The notes under the pieces are model-generated. The model was not told where the DNA came from. It worked only from the letters and a program-made list of their open reading frames with translations, and did no database searches. Made by a program: the position numbers and the translations under genes. Positions 30,968 to 43,870 of a DNA stretch of 64,000 nucleotides are shown here, one piece after another. The DNA is taken from NCBI GenBank assembly GCA_033065855.1, contig JAVXUO010002001.1:1-64000 (forward strand), given 5' to 3'. Each line of letters starts with the position of its first letter. Position 1 is the first letter of the stretch. This stretch comes from Escallonia rubra. Lineage: Eukaryota > Streptophyta > Magnoliopsida > Escalloniales > Escalloniaceae.

Positions 30968-32815
30968 TTAAACAGTTGTTTTTTGTTTGATCAGATAGGC
31001 AGCGACATCTTTCATGATATTTATGCTTCCTGTAATAGTAGCTTTTCCAATATTATCAAGGGCCTCTTCCTTGATTGTATACTCGATTGTCGTTCTAGTG
31101 ATGCATGAATCTTTTGTCTTTGGTATGCATTCAAACCGGATCCGGTACAGAGTGAATCCGTAATCTAGATGACCTCCTTCGGTTTCTTCTGTTTCTTTGA
31201 CCAGCTTCTCATTATCAACCTTGGTAAACTCCTCCTTAAAATAGGATCCTAGTTCATGCAAAAGGCAATTTCCATGAAGAAGAGGGTGGTGAGAAGCACA
31301 ATAAAGAAGAATTTAATAAGTTTCACTTGAACTGTGTGTAGCATGGCATGAAATCGTCTAAGGTTAGTAAATTTTCTTTTTGCACCCTCAATTACAATAA
31401 TTTTAAAAAGTTGACATGCATGCTACCTTATCAACAGAAGCAAAAAACAAAACTCATAAAAATTAATAATTGAAAGGAGATTGACCATTAGTTGATAAAA
31501 CTCTAGACATGATGTCACAGACTAGACCTTGCTTCTATTCATTAGCAAATGTATGTATTCTTGCTTCCAAATGATTATAATGGTCCAACTAGAGCCGTGC
31601 TACGATAATTTGTACTTATCACAGAAGGGTGTTGAGGCTCATGTCGGAGTGAAAAATGGAAAAAGTGAACAACTAAACCGAAGAATTAGGTACTAGAAAA
31701 TTTATCATATATAGTTATCGATAATATATGTATTACTTTTGTCTTCTAGTGATAAAACATCCATTTATATTTCGTACTAGTCAAAATACTATTTTGTACT
31801 GATTGTACCAGTCGAGATGACTAGAACTATATACTGACCAAGATAATGTGCTTTGTACCGGTTTCTTAAAAAAATGTAAGAGTTACAAATTTTATTTGGC
31901 AATTTAGTAAATTGATCATATAAAGACAATATAGAAAAAAAACCATTACAACTATATCAAAACCTTTGTAGCCTCTTCCTCATTATACTAATTATAATTT
32001 GCAGTATCTTTCTTGGTATGTCTTTAATCTCCGTCACAATTTTCAGTTTACTTTAACTTTTCCGCTTCGCTTTGATTTACTTAATTGTTAGAAGCATTAA
32101 TTAGATTATTTCATATAGACAATGTACTCTTTCACACACACAATCACACACACACACACAATTTCTTGAATCCAAAGAAGTTATATCTTAACAAAGTAGT
32201 GCTTCTTCCGGAACGGACAACTCATTTTGGTGTGATCTTTACTGGACTATAAAATTCTAAGCAATTTGATTCTTACATTTTTTTTCTTAATTTTGCTGAT
32301 GAATTAGTATTATGTATGTAAATAATTCACAAAAAAATCAAGACAATATCGAGACGATACCAATACCGTTATGTACCATTTTACGAAAAAGGCTGGTATA
32401 TACTCGAGTACGAATTAAACGGGGAAATAAAGCAATATTGTATACCGTCGGAACTAGTATTTTTGCAGATGCTTCCCTCTCCATCACCTTCTACAATTTC
32501 AACCTTTGCCAGGTACTTGGGAACAGTGACATTTTTCAGATCAATCGTGCCATATAGTTTCCATGCTTCTGTTGCTGGCACGTCTACTTCCATCTCAGTT
32601 GAAACTGATCCCCACGTTTTGATAGCTGCAACTGGGCTGACGGCTGAGGCCGTCTGCGGAGCTTGGAACTGGAAAGTAGCAAAAAGGAAAAAAAAAAAAA
32701 AAAAGGAGTAGAGTAACAACGAGAATTTATATATTCAAGGTTCTTCGTATACATGCGTGGACTAGTTACAGTCTGCAAATGAAAACCTCACCTGCAGTTT
32801 GTCACCGATCTCCAT
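30968..32815 (-). CDS. NCS-like Bet v 1/PR-10 protein, copy D (three exons)
   Basis: Exon 1 32,815-32,792 (MEIGDKLQ, context AGCATGG), intron 123 bp (GTGAGG ... long T run ... TTTCCAG), exon 2 32,668-32,446, intron 1197 bp (GTATAC ... CTAG), exon 3 31,248-30,968; 175 residues, all junctions in frame. Motifs: AIKTWGSVSTEMEVDVPATE, VEIVEGDGEGS, YFKEEFTKVDNEK, LDYGFTLYRIRFE, DSCITRTTIEYTIKEE, terminal helix to KQKTTV. Against the Thalictrum NCS sequence as I recall it, Glu110 and Lys122 are kept but Tyr108 is Phe and Asp141 is Ile. This suggests a ligand-binding PR-10/MLP-like role or altered catalysis. No signal peptide. Its upstream block has a TATA element. No break seen; best candidate for an intact copy. 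Confidence 0.7.
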
Positions 32816-32950
32816 GCTGAGATGTGTGTGTAATTTGAAGAGGAGAAGGATACGCAACCGGTCGACCTTGGATAGGGAGCTGTAGCAATTTATGCTTTGG
32901 GATTTTAGCCAGGGTATGGTATATATGTAGACCGCAAGTGTTGCTTCAAG
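32816..32950 (-). promoter_or_regulatory. Core promoter of NCS-like copy D
   Basis: GTATATATG at 32,919-32,927, ~105 bases upstream of the ATG, within a block conserved upstream of all copies. Confidence 0.5.
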
Positions 32951-33741
32951 ACTTCTTCAAAGAACTTAACGTGATGCGGCATGCGTGTGGACCAAAATTC
33001 TCCAAAGCTCCTTATCGAGAAACTGAGGGACCACATGTTTACCATTTTTGTTTTGTATTTTTTTACGATGATAACGAAAAAGAAATTTTTTGATGTGTAT
33101 TTTTATTAAGTGTCAAAATCTAAAAATATCTTGAAGGTATTTTCAGTTTTTTCAAACCAAAATTAACCAAATGTCAGAAAAAGTAACTAAATTTTTTTGA
33201 TGAAAATGATAAAAGTACATGAGTGTATTTTCTAACTGAATACAAAAATCATGAAAAAAAAAATACTAAACATACGACCCCTCATTTTTTACGTGTTATT
33301 ATCTTAGTCGAACTTTCATTCTCGTGTTTGTCAGTAATCAAGAATTTCGGTTCGCTATAGTATCAATCACCTTATTCTTGTCTCTAATCACATCCTTCAT
33401 TGTAATCCTAGAACTGACCTTCCCAGTTTAAATCCTCCTCTACTATCATAAAAGCATACCTCCTCGAAAACTTTTTTTTCACTAGAAATGCCTTTTCTCT
33501 TCTTTCTTTTTGGTTTGGTCGATCCACGTTAGCTAGTGTAGAGTTTCTTCGACGAGTGCACGTACTCAAAGTTTAAACATTGAATCTTGGGATGTGGCTG
33601 CCTTGAAGCCCATCATCAAAAGGTTACAACCTGGGGGGGGAGATAACCTTTTAGGACTGTAGCACACCTCTTCTAAATCAACAAGTCCTTTCTAGTTTTA
33701 ACTTTCTGTCAAGTCAGGGTTTACTTCTAGTTAATGTGTTA

Positions 33742-34093
33742 CTCCTTCCGTCCCTCATAAATTTATAATATTTCAGTTTTGGGTCGTTTCACAAAAATTA
33801 CTCATTTTTTAAATTAAGAAAGATTATTTATGTGTTTTTCCATATTTACCATTTCTACACTTTTTATTTAATTCTCCTCTCCACATTTAACTTTCCACCG
33901 ACTCATTTTCTCTTTCCGGATCCACTTTTTTTTTTATACTTTTTAATTCTATTTTTCACTCCACCAACAAATTTTCTCTCTCCTGATCCACTATCTTCCT
34001 CCCTCCCGCACTCTCTAAAGGATAAAATAGAAACATACAATATTTAACTTAAATTCTTAATATTTGTGCCAAGTCAAATATGATCAATTTATG
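33742..34093. mobile_element. Stowaway-like MITE remnant, unit D
   Basis: CTCCTTCCGTCCC start after TA, eroded right end; orthologous to the remnants in B, C and E. Confidence 0.65.
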
Positions 34094-34205
34094 TAATATA
34101 ACCTAAATCTTTAATATGTTACCAACGAAAACACAATTTTGTCAACGGGCTATATAAACTAAGTACCATCATATATAACTAGGCTTCGTGAGCACACGTG
34201 ATGTC

Positions 34206-34225
34206 AATAATAATAATAATAATTT
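34206..34225. repeat. (AAT)n microsatellite, unit D
   Basis: About six AAT units, in the same place as the tracts of B, C and E. Confidence 0.8.
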
Positions 34226-35195
34226 TGATGATATAATAATTGAGGTGAGCATGTTGAGTGCATCGAAGGAAATAGAAACGGGTGTATATAGTATAGAGGA
34301 CGAGGACAAAATGGGAGAACATTTCCCCAGTTATGCCAATAATTTTGATATGCATCGAAAGAAATAGAAACAGGTGTGTATGGTATAGACGATCAGGACA
34401 AACATATCCCCAGTTATTATCTACTTTCGCATGTTCTAGTATTTACCTTTCATTTACTCATACAAAGACGCACACTTTGCTATTTGGAGTGTAATAAACT
34501 CGCCACTTTTGACAATTTTTACACTCCTTTTGACGATAAGATATACTCCCCTCAATAAAGTAAGTTAGCTCGACTCACCCTCCATTGCATATATCACTTT
34601 CTCTCATGCAATAACATGTCAATCACTTTCTTTCTTCCTTTTTTTTTTTTTTTTGTTTTGTTGTTGTTGATAAAGTTGAGAATTACGTGAGTATTAAGAG
34701 CTGTTTTAACTTCGTACAAGAAAGTGAAACATCATGATATGCTATGATTTTGCATAATATAAATACATAGGGAAAAACTCCAGATAATTTTGCATATCAA
34801 GTTATATATCACATTAGATTCGCAAAAGTGGTGGTTGGCAGGGAGTGCATATATCACATTGCAAAAAAATGTCATGTACCTAGTCCCGACGCACGTCACT
34901 ACGTGCTTGACATACAAAATTTGCTAGAGATCTGATCTCCTGTAACTGCAGCAATATGGCCATATACATACTTGAATAATAAAAAATCTGTAACTATATA
35001 ACAAAAGTCGTATATAATAAATCCCCCAGTGTTCCACGACGTCTTCGGTGTCCGACATGTCAATCACTTTCATTCTACTAGCTTTTAGCTTATACTCGGT
35101 GGTCACTTTCTCATTTGCTAATTAAAGCATGGCCTAAACTTTTTGGTATCCTAATTAGCCCGAATTACCTTTTTACAAGATACAAACAAGCAAAA

Positions 35196-36199
35196 ATACT
35201 CTCTCTCTCTCTCTCTCTCTCATGCACCCACTCTCTCACGCACACAGAATCGCAAACACAACTAGGAAGAGGTAGAGGCTATTTTTCTTTTCTTTTCTTT
35301 TCTCACTAAATATTTGTTACTTATATCGTTAAAAAATAATTTATTTTTAAATTCCACCTCGATAAAATTATATAATATATACTTCTTATGAACTTTTTAA
35401 ACCCAATGCATCATGGAGTGGTATGCAACATAAGTAGATCGACGACAATTAGGAGCAAACAAGAAGTACAATAATCAAAGACGTTGATAGAGGGGGGGAC
35501 TACAAACGCACATGACGATCAATCAATGTGCAGAAACAGCACAGACACCCATCACTCCCACCGTCCCACGAAGAAACTAAGACATTTTTGGGTTGGCAAA
35601 ATACAAAAAAATCACGGCCACACACACTTGTCATAAAATACTAGAACGATGTTCACATGCAGTATACATCATTTTCACAAATACGGACATCAATAACTTT
35701 GATTCCAGTGGACCGCGTCTTATCACATGTCCATTCACAGTCACAGTACGTGGTAGCCCCACGTAAAAAGTTGCAATCCCTCGGTAAATATCGAAGTTTC
35801 GAGATTTGATGCATCGCGTTCACGTGAACTGACCGCTAGCTTCAAGGTAAGGCCAAAATATGATAACCACTTTCCTTTCCCACTCTCGTCCTCTTTCTCT
35901 CATAATTTCCCTCTTTCATCAGTAGCCTCCTTCTTACCAAACACACGTGATTTTATCCCTTTCTTTAATGGCTACTTTCTTTTCTCTTCAAGATATTTGT
36001 TGTACATTTGCCATGTTTACGTTGTCCAGTTTTAGCTCATTATTATTTAGGTGTACCCACCAGTGGTTAGTCATCAAGTGGCAGCGTCCAACCTCACAAC
36101 ATTTCGTATTTATTACATTAACTTGCTTTTCATCGTGTTCATCCACGCATTCTATAGACACGGTCTGTTTATCGTGTCTTTCTTTATACACTATCTTGT
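35196..36199. repeat. ACGT-rich segment, unit D (right part deleted)
   Basis: Matches 6.4-7.2 kb with an uninterrupted CT run at its start. Its last ~250 bp, present in A, C and E, are deleted, and the break runs directly into the truncated hAT element. Contains CACGTGAACTG and other ACGT cores. No gene supported. Confidence 0.55.
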
Positions 36200-36579
36200 C
36201 TTTCAAATTCTAAATTTCTTCCGATTATAAATGAAACACTAATAGATCAAAGTTAGTTGTTTTTTTCTTTTTTAGTTTAAATTCTTATAATATGTTAACT
36301 TAAATGACTATTGTCATCATGCAATTGATAATCACACTAGTAATACCTATTAAAATAAGAGTTGAGTTTCTTTCATGCAAGGTAGTAGTTTATCATTGAC
36401 TAACTTCACTAAATTAAATAAATCACTATAAATTGTGAAGTTTTATGATTATTAGTCAAATTAAGCAATCTATTTTACATTTAACGTATTCAATCGTGAC
36501 ACGAATTCTTTTACGTTAGCCATCAAATTTTTTTATGACATTTTGGTCTGCCCCGGTTAAACTTCTTGGATCCGCCCTG
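36200..36579. mobile_element. hAT-type element, left-truncated, unit D
   Basis: Same family and site as 27,504-28,063. The right end TCCGCCCTG and right duplication CCTAGGGA (36,580-36,587) remain; the left terminus was lost in the deletion that also removed neighbouring unit DNA. Confidence 0.75.
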
Positions 36580-37205
36580 CCTAGGGACGTAATTTTTAAC
36601 AAGGAGGACACTTTTTTGGTCAAGAGCTATTGCTAAATTTAGCGATTAAGTTCCACTTTTGGTCACAAAGCATTTAACAATGACAGAGGAGGCAATCCTG
36701 TTAGAATTTTTTTTTATCATATCGTTAGTTATCATGTTAGCAGAACACGGTTACATATGGGGTGTTACCCAAGTTGACCCAAAGAAATTTAAATCTATCA
36801 AGTGATGAGCACATTCACGTATATATGTAACTTATATATACGTGGGATCTTATCTTGGTACTTTACGTCCCAACCTACCATATATTGTTTCAACTATTAA
36901 CCTGAACCTATGATGCAAATCTTAGTCGAATACAAGTTATTAGTATTCAAAAAATTTTGAATTTCATTGCAAACAAGCTCATATATAGTTGGCCGACTAA
37001 TGATTAAAATTGGGTCAATGACAAAACTGTTTCTTTCACTTTACACGGTGTTGTAAGTTTCTTTGTGTATTTTTAACTTTGACAAAATTATCTCTTTTAT
37101 TTGAACAAATAATTACAAATCAATCCAAAATCTAATATCTCATCCATTTTAAGGCGTTAACAAGCACAACACGTGCCCTTTCTCAATTAGCAAATTGGCA
37201 CAATC
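36580..37205. repeat. AT-rich unit segment, unit D
   Basis: As in C and E. No gene seen. Keeps the LINE-free and hAT-free states of the two sites occupied in unit A. Confidence 0.6.
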
Positions 37206-37970
37206 ACTACAACCCCTACATCAGTAACCAATGCCAATCACCACAACTTCCAACCACCTATACCCACCACCATCGACCACCACTAATTACCACCATGCTC
37301 ACCACTATCGCGGCTAACCACATGCAAAATCTACAATTACCGTCGCCATCACCACCAATCCACCTCCCTTCTCGGCTAGATTCACGGCCTAACAGCCACA
37401 ACATTTACACTCCAGGAGCCACCACATCCACACTCCAGCAGCCACCACCGCATCCAACCTCTACCCGCCACCAACACCACCACTAGACTTCCATACCCCC
37501 ACCACCTTTACCGCAATTGTTCACCCCCCACCTCAATCACTGATCTAGAAGTCACCCCCTCGACCATCTCTTTATCTTCTCTGTCTTGCCCCTTTAATTT
37601 TGTTATTCTGCCACCACTGCTAATGTCGATCATTCTCATTCCACCACCACTACTAACCAGCCACCACTGTGACCAACCCCCATTATCGCAACCAAAACAA
37701 CCATCATCATCAATTTGGCCGTGAACCACACCACCGCAATAGTTACCTGAGTGTCCTCCGCCCAGAGTATAGTTCAGGGGTTGTGGTATGTGGTGATAGC
37801 AGTGGTTCTTGATGGCATGCGGTGATTCGTTGCGTGAGGACGGCGACGTTTAGATCTATACTGGTGCTTTGACGGCAGTCAGTGGAGGTCAATCGGGGGC
37901 AACAGGGAGGAGCATTTGACCACCGGCGTGGGGGAGGGGGGTTGGGGAGAGTTTTTTCATTAACCCATCA
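37206..37970. repeat. CCACCA-rich segment, unit D
   Basis: Full-length version as in unit A; ends with CATTAACCCAT, after which unit homology stops. ORFs on both strands are compositional. Confidence 0.6.
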
Positions 37971-39140
37971 ATATTCAATAACTTAATATTCTATGATAAC
38001 TAATAGTAACTTTTTTCGATCCAACTTCGTTTTACGGGCGATAATTAATATCTAGTGTCGTGTGTGCAATTTAAAAAAAGAATATGTAACCCATGCACAC
38101 AAATTTTGAAGTCTACAAACAAACATAGAGAAAAAAAAATAGGGACGACGTTATGAATTTGTATCAATTCGTATAGCGAGTATAATTTTCTAAACAAAGC
38201 TTTACGCAAAGAAAAAGTCATTTAAATCTTCTCTTTCTTGACTAATACTTTATCGAAAGCTTGATAACTTGTTTCCAAATTAAGTGACGAATTTGACAAA
38301 GTTTGTCATGAACATTTGATGAGTTTTCACGATGAACAAGATTGAATGTCTGAACTTGAGTGATGTTTTCTCCAACTTGAAAATTTTATGTTTTCAATTT
38401 GGCAAAGCGCGCGCTGGCTTCAGAGAGTGGATTCTACCTTGGGAGAATAACCCTCATCTCCGGCTCGAGAGAAATAATTGTCTATGGCTTGAAAGAGGCA
38501 ACTTTTCTCTGGTTCGAGAGAAAAACTTACCTCGTTTCTCCCTGAGGCTCACTTCCTAAGACCACCTCATTGTTGTAATTACAATATATAGTAATCATTG
38601 TCAAATTAGTCTTCAATCATATCCATACTTATCCATACTTTATGGAACATTTTTCAACTTCTTATTTGTCAATAAGTAATAATTCTAAAGAAAATATATA
38701 ACACGTGGCAAATTGTGATTAATTAGTATATAAATTACCATTCTTAAACCCAATCGATACAAATATTAACAAGTGCATAAAAAGATAAATATTTTACCAT
38801 AGAATGGAGACCAAGAAGGAATGAGCAGTAGAATTGAAGAAAAAGTGTTGACACTTAGATATTTTGGTAGAGTGATTAGAATAATGAGGATGAAGAAGAA
38901 ATTTTACTTGTAGTGAGGATAAGCGGTTGTTAGATATTGAAAATCTTCCAACGATGATTGTGGTGTTTTTTTTTTTTTTTCAAAGCTAGGTATCATTGGA
39001 AGTTCTAAAAAGTCTTCACCATAAATATGCTCTCATTTAATAATATTGTAGATTACTTCTAGTAACTTATAATCAAACACTTTTTAAAAGTATTAGTGCC
39101 ATTAATTAGAAAAGGGGAAAACATACTTATGCTTACACAC
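37971..39140. other. Unique AT-rich spacer between units D and E, left part
   Basis: Not part of the repeated unit. A 75-codon ORF at 38,332-38,559 contains short direct repeats of GGCTCGAGAGAAA-like sequence and has no recognisable domain. Otherwise AT-rich with nothing identified. Confidence 0.5.
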
Positions 39141-39272
39141 TTTTTTTTTTTGAATTTCCCAAAGGGAAATATTAGAACTGCAAATATGGGTAACCGCAGG
39201 GGGAGGAATCGAACACGGGACCTCGAGGTCACTCCTCGAGGCCCCTTGCCAACTCAACCAACCCCCTTGGTT
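39141..39272 (-). mobile_element. tRNA-derived SINE
   Basis: On the minus strand the sequence has pol III A-box-like GTTGGCAAGG and B-box GTTCGATTCC about 35 bases apart, as in a tRNA-derived head, and ends in a poly(A) tail (T run 39,141-39,151 on plus). It is flanked by perfect 10-bp duplications GCTTACACAC at 39,131-39,140 and 39,273-39,282. Short (132 bp) and apparently whole. Confidence 0.9.
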
Positions 39273-39282
39273 GCTTACACAC

Positions 39283-41050
39283 TTATGATACGGAATGTTA
39301 CCACTTGGTTTTGTATTTGAAGATTTTCTACTTTGCTATGTTTTCAAGTCAATCAATTGCATATTAAAAGACTTATTTGCCTCTATCGAAACAATTATAT
39401 CTTCATAAGCAAAAGATATATATGGTTGTACAAATTAAGATTTTTCTGTCCATCTAAGGAAGCTATAAGGAAATTTACGATGTTTGCAAGTACAAGAAAC
39501 ACAGTCAACAGTAGTTCACAACCATATTAGATTTTTTTCCTGGTAGACCAAACATCTTCTTATTGAAGTATCTATGCATAAAAACAAAGTCTAAATTGGT
39601 TAGAGTGTATGAATAAAGTTGACGATTAGTACTTGGGATAGTTAATTACTTTTTTACTTCTAGTGCTTAATATTGGAGAGTCAATGATAATGCTCGGAGA
39701 GTGAATGATAATGCTATTAATGATCGAGGTACATTGTAATCTATTTCGTATATTAAAAAAAATTATAGTTATAAATACCATATCGTAATTATATGAAGTA
39801 TTAAAATCGCTTTCGAACTTTATTTTGTATCATCTCAAACATATTAAAGCCTTTTGACCCACTGCATAGCTAGCTATGGGCATTTGTTACTTTGATATTG
39901 TATTGTCTACTTGTACAAATTTGATTTTATTACTAATATAACTCTTCAATTGAAAGTTAGTCAAGTGGTTTTGGTGTTCGTCATGCACCTTGGTACATGG
40001 CTTGTACTCGCCCCCTACTTTCAATCTATTTAAAAGTTTTACTGTGTATATAATGTTCAGCTCTACCCTTAAAGGTTTTGAAGATATTTGGATGATTAAG
40101 AGTTTATAAATAGCGTGTCTGGATCTTTCTGAAAATTCGGCTCGTTACTAGAACTTTGATATTATACTATCATGTTTTCAATTTGAATGTAATAATTTTG
40201 ATTCACTCTATTGTTATGTTGCTACATAAACGTATATTATTAATGTTATATTCTTGATTAGACAAGAAAAAAGTTCACTAGTAATTAGGAAAAGAATTTT
40301 TTGCTGTTAGCCGGGTTGTAGAAAGATAGGTTCAATCCACTATATGGTGAAAGTTAACGGTCATTAGTTATTTTAGTGACTTCTAAAAGTGATACTAAAA
40401 AAGCACCGTTAAAAATAGATGTTAATAAAAATATTACGAACTATATTTAATGACCAATAACAATTACAGATCGAATATTACATTAAAGAGTTGCACTTAT
40501 CTTTCTATCACAACAAAAAACTGCACCTTCTTTTTCCCTCAGGAAATGGAGGATCCAAGTTTCTGCATAAATTTCTCATGATAAGGTGGGAATATATGCG
40601 AATAAAGAAGGTGCAATTTTCTATAAGAGTTGACAAAACTTCTGTTGTTATATGGATATTGATATTGATGTTGTTGGATAATAATAAATTGAATATAAAC
40701 ACGTAAAATCAGCTGCAGCGGCTACAAACTTACTTTTTAAGATTTTAACTTTTCTTCATAATCATTTTTAAGAATAGAAGCAACCTCAAAAAGATACAGC
40801 GTAAATGTAAATTGCCAAGAAGTCTACAACTATGATGCAACATGCATAAAAAAATATAGAAAGTAAAGACATCTGCATATTGACCTTTTCCCCAGAAAAC
40901 CCATGAAGTGAGATTTTATTGAAACACAACCGGAGCCTAAGATATGACTTACACAAAAGAAACGGGGATCCTCCATTGATAGAAACGGGGAACTACTCTC
41001 CCAATACAAGTCTTATTCATTACTGCAAGCAACTAACTCACTGCACATCA
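39283..41050. other. Unique AT-rich spacer, right part
   Basis: AT-rich, with short ORFs lacking any recognised domain on either strand. No RNA gene, tandem array or transposon end identified. Confidence 0.5.
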
Positions 41051-41124
41051 CAATAGAAGCAGACAACGTTTTGCGGAGATAAGAATCAACATTGTCATCC
41101 GGTGATGAGGAGTTTGAAGATAGA

Positions 41125-41292
41125 TCAGTCGGAGGTTTTGCTTTTGGTGTTTGCAAGCAGATAAGCTGATCCAGCACTCAGAAAACCCACAAATGGCAAA
41201 AGAGAAACGTGTGAAGTATTATGAATCCACCCTTCTTTGAGATCATACTCAACTGTGACTCTTGTGATGCATGAATTCCTGGTCTTGGGGTG
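41125..41292 (-). pseudogene. Diverged NCS-like/Bet v 1 3' exon fragment
   Basis: The minus strand reads KTRNSCITRVTVEYDLKEGW, then a hydrophobic stretch (SLLPFVGFLSAGSAYLL) and ends NTKSKTSD with a stop at 41,127-41,125. This aligns with KTKDSCITRTTIEYTIKEE ... AAYLIKQKTTV of the array genes but is far more diverged than they are from each other. Nothing upstream on that strand restores the rest of the last exon; the join at ~41,292 leads into Cys-rich sequence on the other strand. It is probably a relic of an older paralogue. Confidence 0.65.
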
Positions 41293-41304
41293 TAAAGGCG
41301 ACTG

Positions 41305-41526
41305 GTGTGGCAGTTGTGCACAATAAAGATTGCGGGAGAGGTTTTCTGTACTAGGTGCCTAATTGCAGTGGTTGATTGTAAGGATTGTAAGAGGACTTTT
41401 GGAATTCACTGCTCAGGAAAGAAGGTAGAATTGAATACGGATGAAGATGATATTTCCGGTGGTGGGAGGGAGTGTATCTGGGAGAGAAACCAGAGACAGG
41501 TGCCAACACACGGGCACAGAAGTTGA
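41305..41526 (+). other. Cys-rich ORF fragment, unidentified
   Basis: A 73-codon open run with FCTRCLIAVVDCKDCKRTFG and IHCSGKK: closely spaced CxxC pairs plus a His/Cys, like a zinc-binding knuckle. Codons for a further CG pair upstream lie in a different frame. I cannot name a family. It lies between the diverged NCS-like relic and the start of unit E, and is likely a gene fragment. Confidence 0.3.
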
Positions 41527-41550
41527 GTGCCACTTGCAACCTTCACTTTC

Positions 41551-42303
41551 ATTCCAGTGAATCACTTTCATTTCTATCAGCTTCTAGCTTATTCTCGGTG
41601 TTCGCTTTCTCATTTCCTCTGCAAATCTGCAAATTAAAGCAAGATCAAAACTTTTTGACATTCTAATTATACCCGAGTTACTGTTTTACAACATTCTCCC
41701 TCTCTCTCTCTCCTCTCATGCATACGGAATCGCGAACACAACTAGGAATAGATAGGAGCTATTTTTCTTTTTTACACCTCCTAATATGCTAATTGAGTCT
41801 CCTTTTTCTCACTAGAAAACTGTTATTTATCATTGAAAAGTAACTTTGTTCAATCCCACCTCCTTAAAACTATGTATCATTATTTCTGTTAGTGAACTTG
41901 TTGAGTCCAATGCATCGGGGGGATGATATGCAACATAATTAGGTCGAGGGGCAAAAATTAAAGACGTAAATAGAAGGGTACTTTATGCAAGCACATGATG
42001 ATCACCGTGCAGAAGAAGCACAAACACCAACCAGTCCCAAAATGTGTTAGCATGTACATATCCAGAAACCAAGACATTTTGGGTTGGAAAATTTCAAAGA
42101 ATCGCCGCCACCCTTCTCATAAATCCCTAGCAAGATGTTCATATGCACTATGCATCATCTTCAAAAGTACGTACGTCACTGTAAGGTGATAACTTTGATT
42201 CCAGTGAACAGTTGCAATCCCTCGGTAAACCTTAAAGTTTCGAGCTTTGATGCATCGCATTCATGTGGACCGCTTCAAGAAAAGGCCAAAATATGATGAC
42301 TAG
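41551..42303. repeat. Unit E upstream segment
   Basis: Close copy of 920-1702. Contains the CT run and the short six-G counterpart of the poly-G tract. Leads into the EXORDIUM-like pseudogene. Confidence 0.6.
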
Positions 42304-43449
42304 TGGTTAGTCATCCAGGTGGCTGCGGCTCCGGCCAACAAGAAGTCAAGGAAGCCTCCTACAATTAACGTGAAGATTGCGAGGCAAGTCAACGATGCTA
42401 AATATTCAGTGGGAAAGGTTGAGCCGTGGTTCTCTTGCAGGTCTTGTGAAGAAAGCCACAGCAGACGGATTGCCTGCTGATACTGGGGCTGTCATATTTG
42501 CCACGAAAGATATCAAGGGGGAAGATTCATGCTCAGAATTCTGCTACCTACATGGACAGATTGGTTTATGATTCGCAACACTAGCCAAATTGTTTAGCAC
42601 ATGCATCGATACACCTCCTAGAATTGATCTGTTTTGATATCATATTAAAATAGTTAAACTCAGAACCTATTGACCATCAATAAAAAGCCTCACAAGGCTT
42701 GTTATATGATGAAGTGTCTATAATTATTTACCTTTTGTCTGAGATTGTATCTCAACATAGAACGACATGTATAAATCTTGAAAATCACACTCACGACTTG
42801 GTTGTCAACAACGGACCCCCATTTAAATTATTTCTGATAGTGTAATGTAAATTAACAAAAAAGAGCTTAGCTGTAATTTAAGCACATAAAAATTCGAGAT
42901 GTTGCCAAATTAATTCGAAGTTAGGTGTAGAAATCCTAATTTAGACATAAAGATTCCTAATTTAGGTTTTTCCCTTTATAACATGCATGCAACGAATTTG
43001 CATGCTTGATCATGGAACTTAGTTGACAACTATTTCTTTTTGGTTAAATGATTTGCAATGTTTGGAAACTTGAAAAAATGCAGGGAAGCAGGCGTGCATT
43101 GTGGTGGGGAACCCAGTAGTGGAATGCCCAGCTAGGTGTGTGTGTGGAGTTTTCATCTTTACATCTTACATCAGGAAACATAATAGCGCTGAGTCCACCC
43201 AGTGGGGAGGAAAGTGCAGATGCTATGGTCATTCACTTTGCCGCGGCTTTGGCTGCGACCGTCACCAATCCTTATGATACTGTTTTGGGGTTTTCGGTTC
43301 GGGCGCATTACCTAGTTACAGCGCGCGGCAGGGTTCGCATTGATCCCAAGAATGGCATCGGCTTCAATGCGCACGGGTTGAACCACAGCAATTACTTGTT
43401 ACCAGCCGTTTGGGATCTTAATGATTCTTCCTGCTTAACCACCGTATGA
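42304..43449 (+). pseudogene. EXORDIUM-like pseudogene, copy E
   Basis: Layout and defects as in copy D: truncated N-terminus, the same early one-base frame change after KYSVGK, CSEFCYLHG by ~42,560, an AT-rich gap of ~530 bp ending in AATGCAG, VGNPVVECPARC, then the 103-codon C-terminal run 43,138-43,449 in another frame. Differs from D by one residue in that run (GIGFNAHG for GVGFNAHG). Shared lesions show the gene died before the units multiplied. Confidence 0.75.
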
Positions 43450-43631
43450 TACATGTGAACGCTACTACTACATACGTACGTGATCATATAAATTGGCTAA
43501 GGGAGGGCATGTTATGGGCAATACTTAATTCACTCATGTTGCCGCTTCATCCTTGATAAGACTTATTTACTACTGACGGTTCAAATACAATTATCAGCTC
43601 TGATGAGGCAGCAATTCGGCATGAGAAGAGC

Positions 43632-43826
43632 TTGTTGAGAAATTTCAATAGTAAACTGTCCCCAAAACATATCTCTGCAGATGATATTTGTAAAACACTT
43701 TTGATCAATCCACATATTAATCAAACAATCACAATCTTATTAGATGATGGAACCAAAATTCGCGACAACCGAATATTGATCTTATTACACGATAGAACCG
43801 AAGTAGAAGCGACGAGAGGCTGCTAG
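43632..43826 (+). CDS. Small conserved ORF of unknown function, unit E
   Basis: 64 codons, TTG start, nearly identical to the D and B versions. No family recognised; coding status doubtful. Confidence 0.25.
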   Translation: MLRNFNSKLSPKHISADDICKTLLINPHINQTITILLDDGTKIRDNRILILLHDRTEVEATRGC

Positions 43827-43870
43827 CAAGCAAGGCCAATTATGTAGCGGAAAAGGGGACTACATTTCGT

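Larger units (their letters stand above)
32951..35195. repeat. Gene-poor unit segment, unit D
   Basis: Same as in B, C and E with moderate divergence. Contains the Stowaway remnant at about 33,742-34,093 and an (AAT)n tract near 34,206. Ends in a CT run (35,200-35,222) that is the empty site of the solo LTR. No gene seen. Confidence 0.55.
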
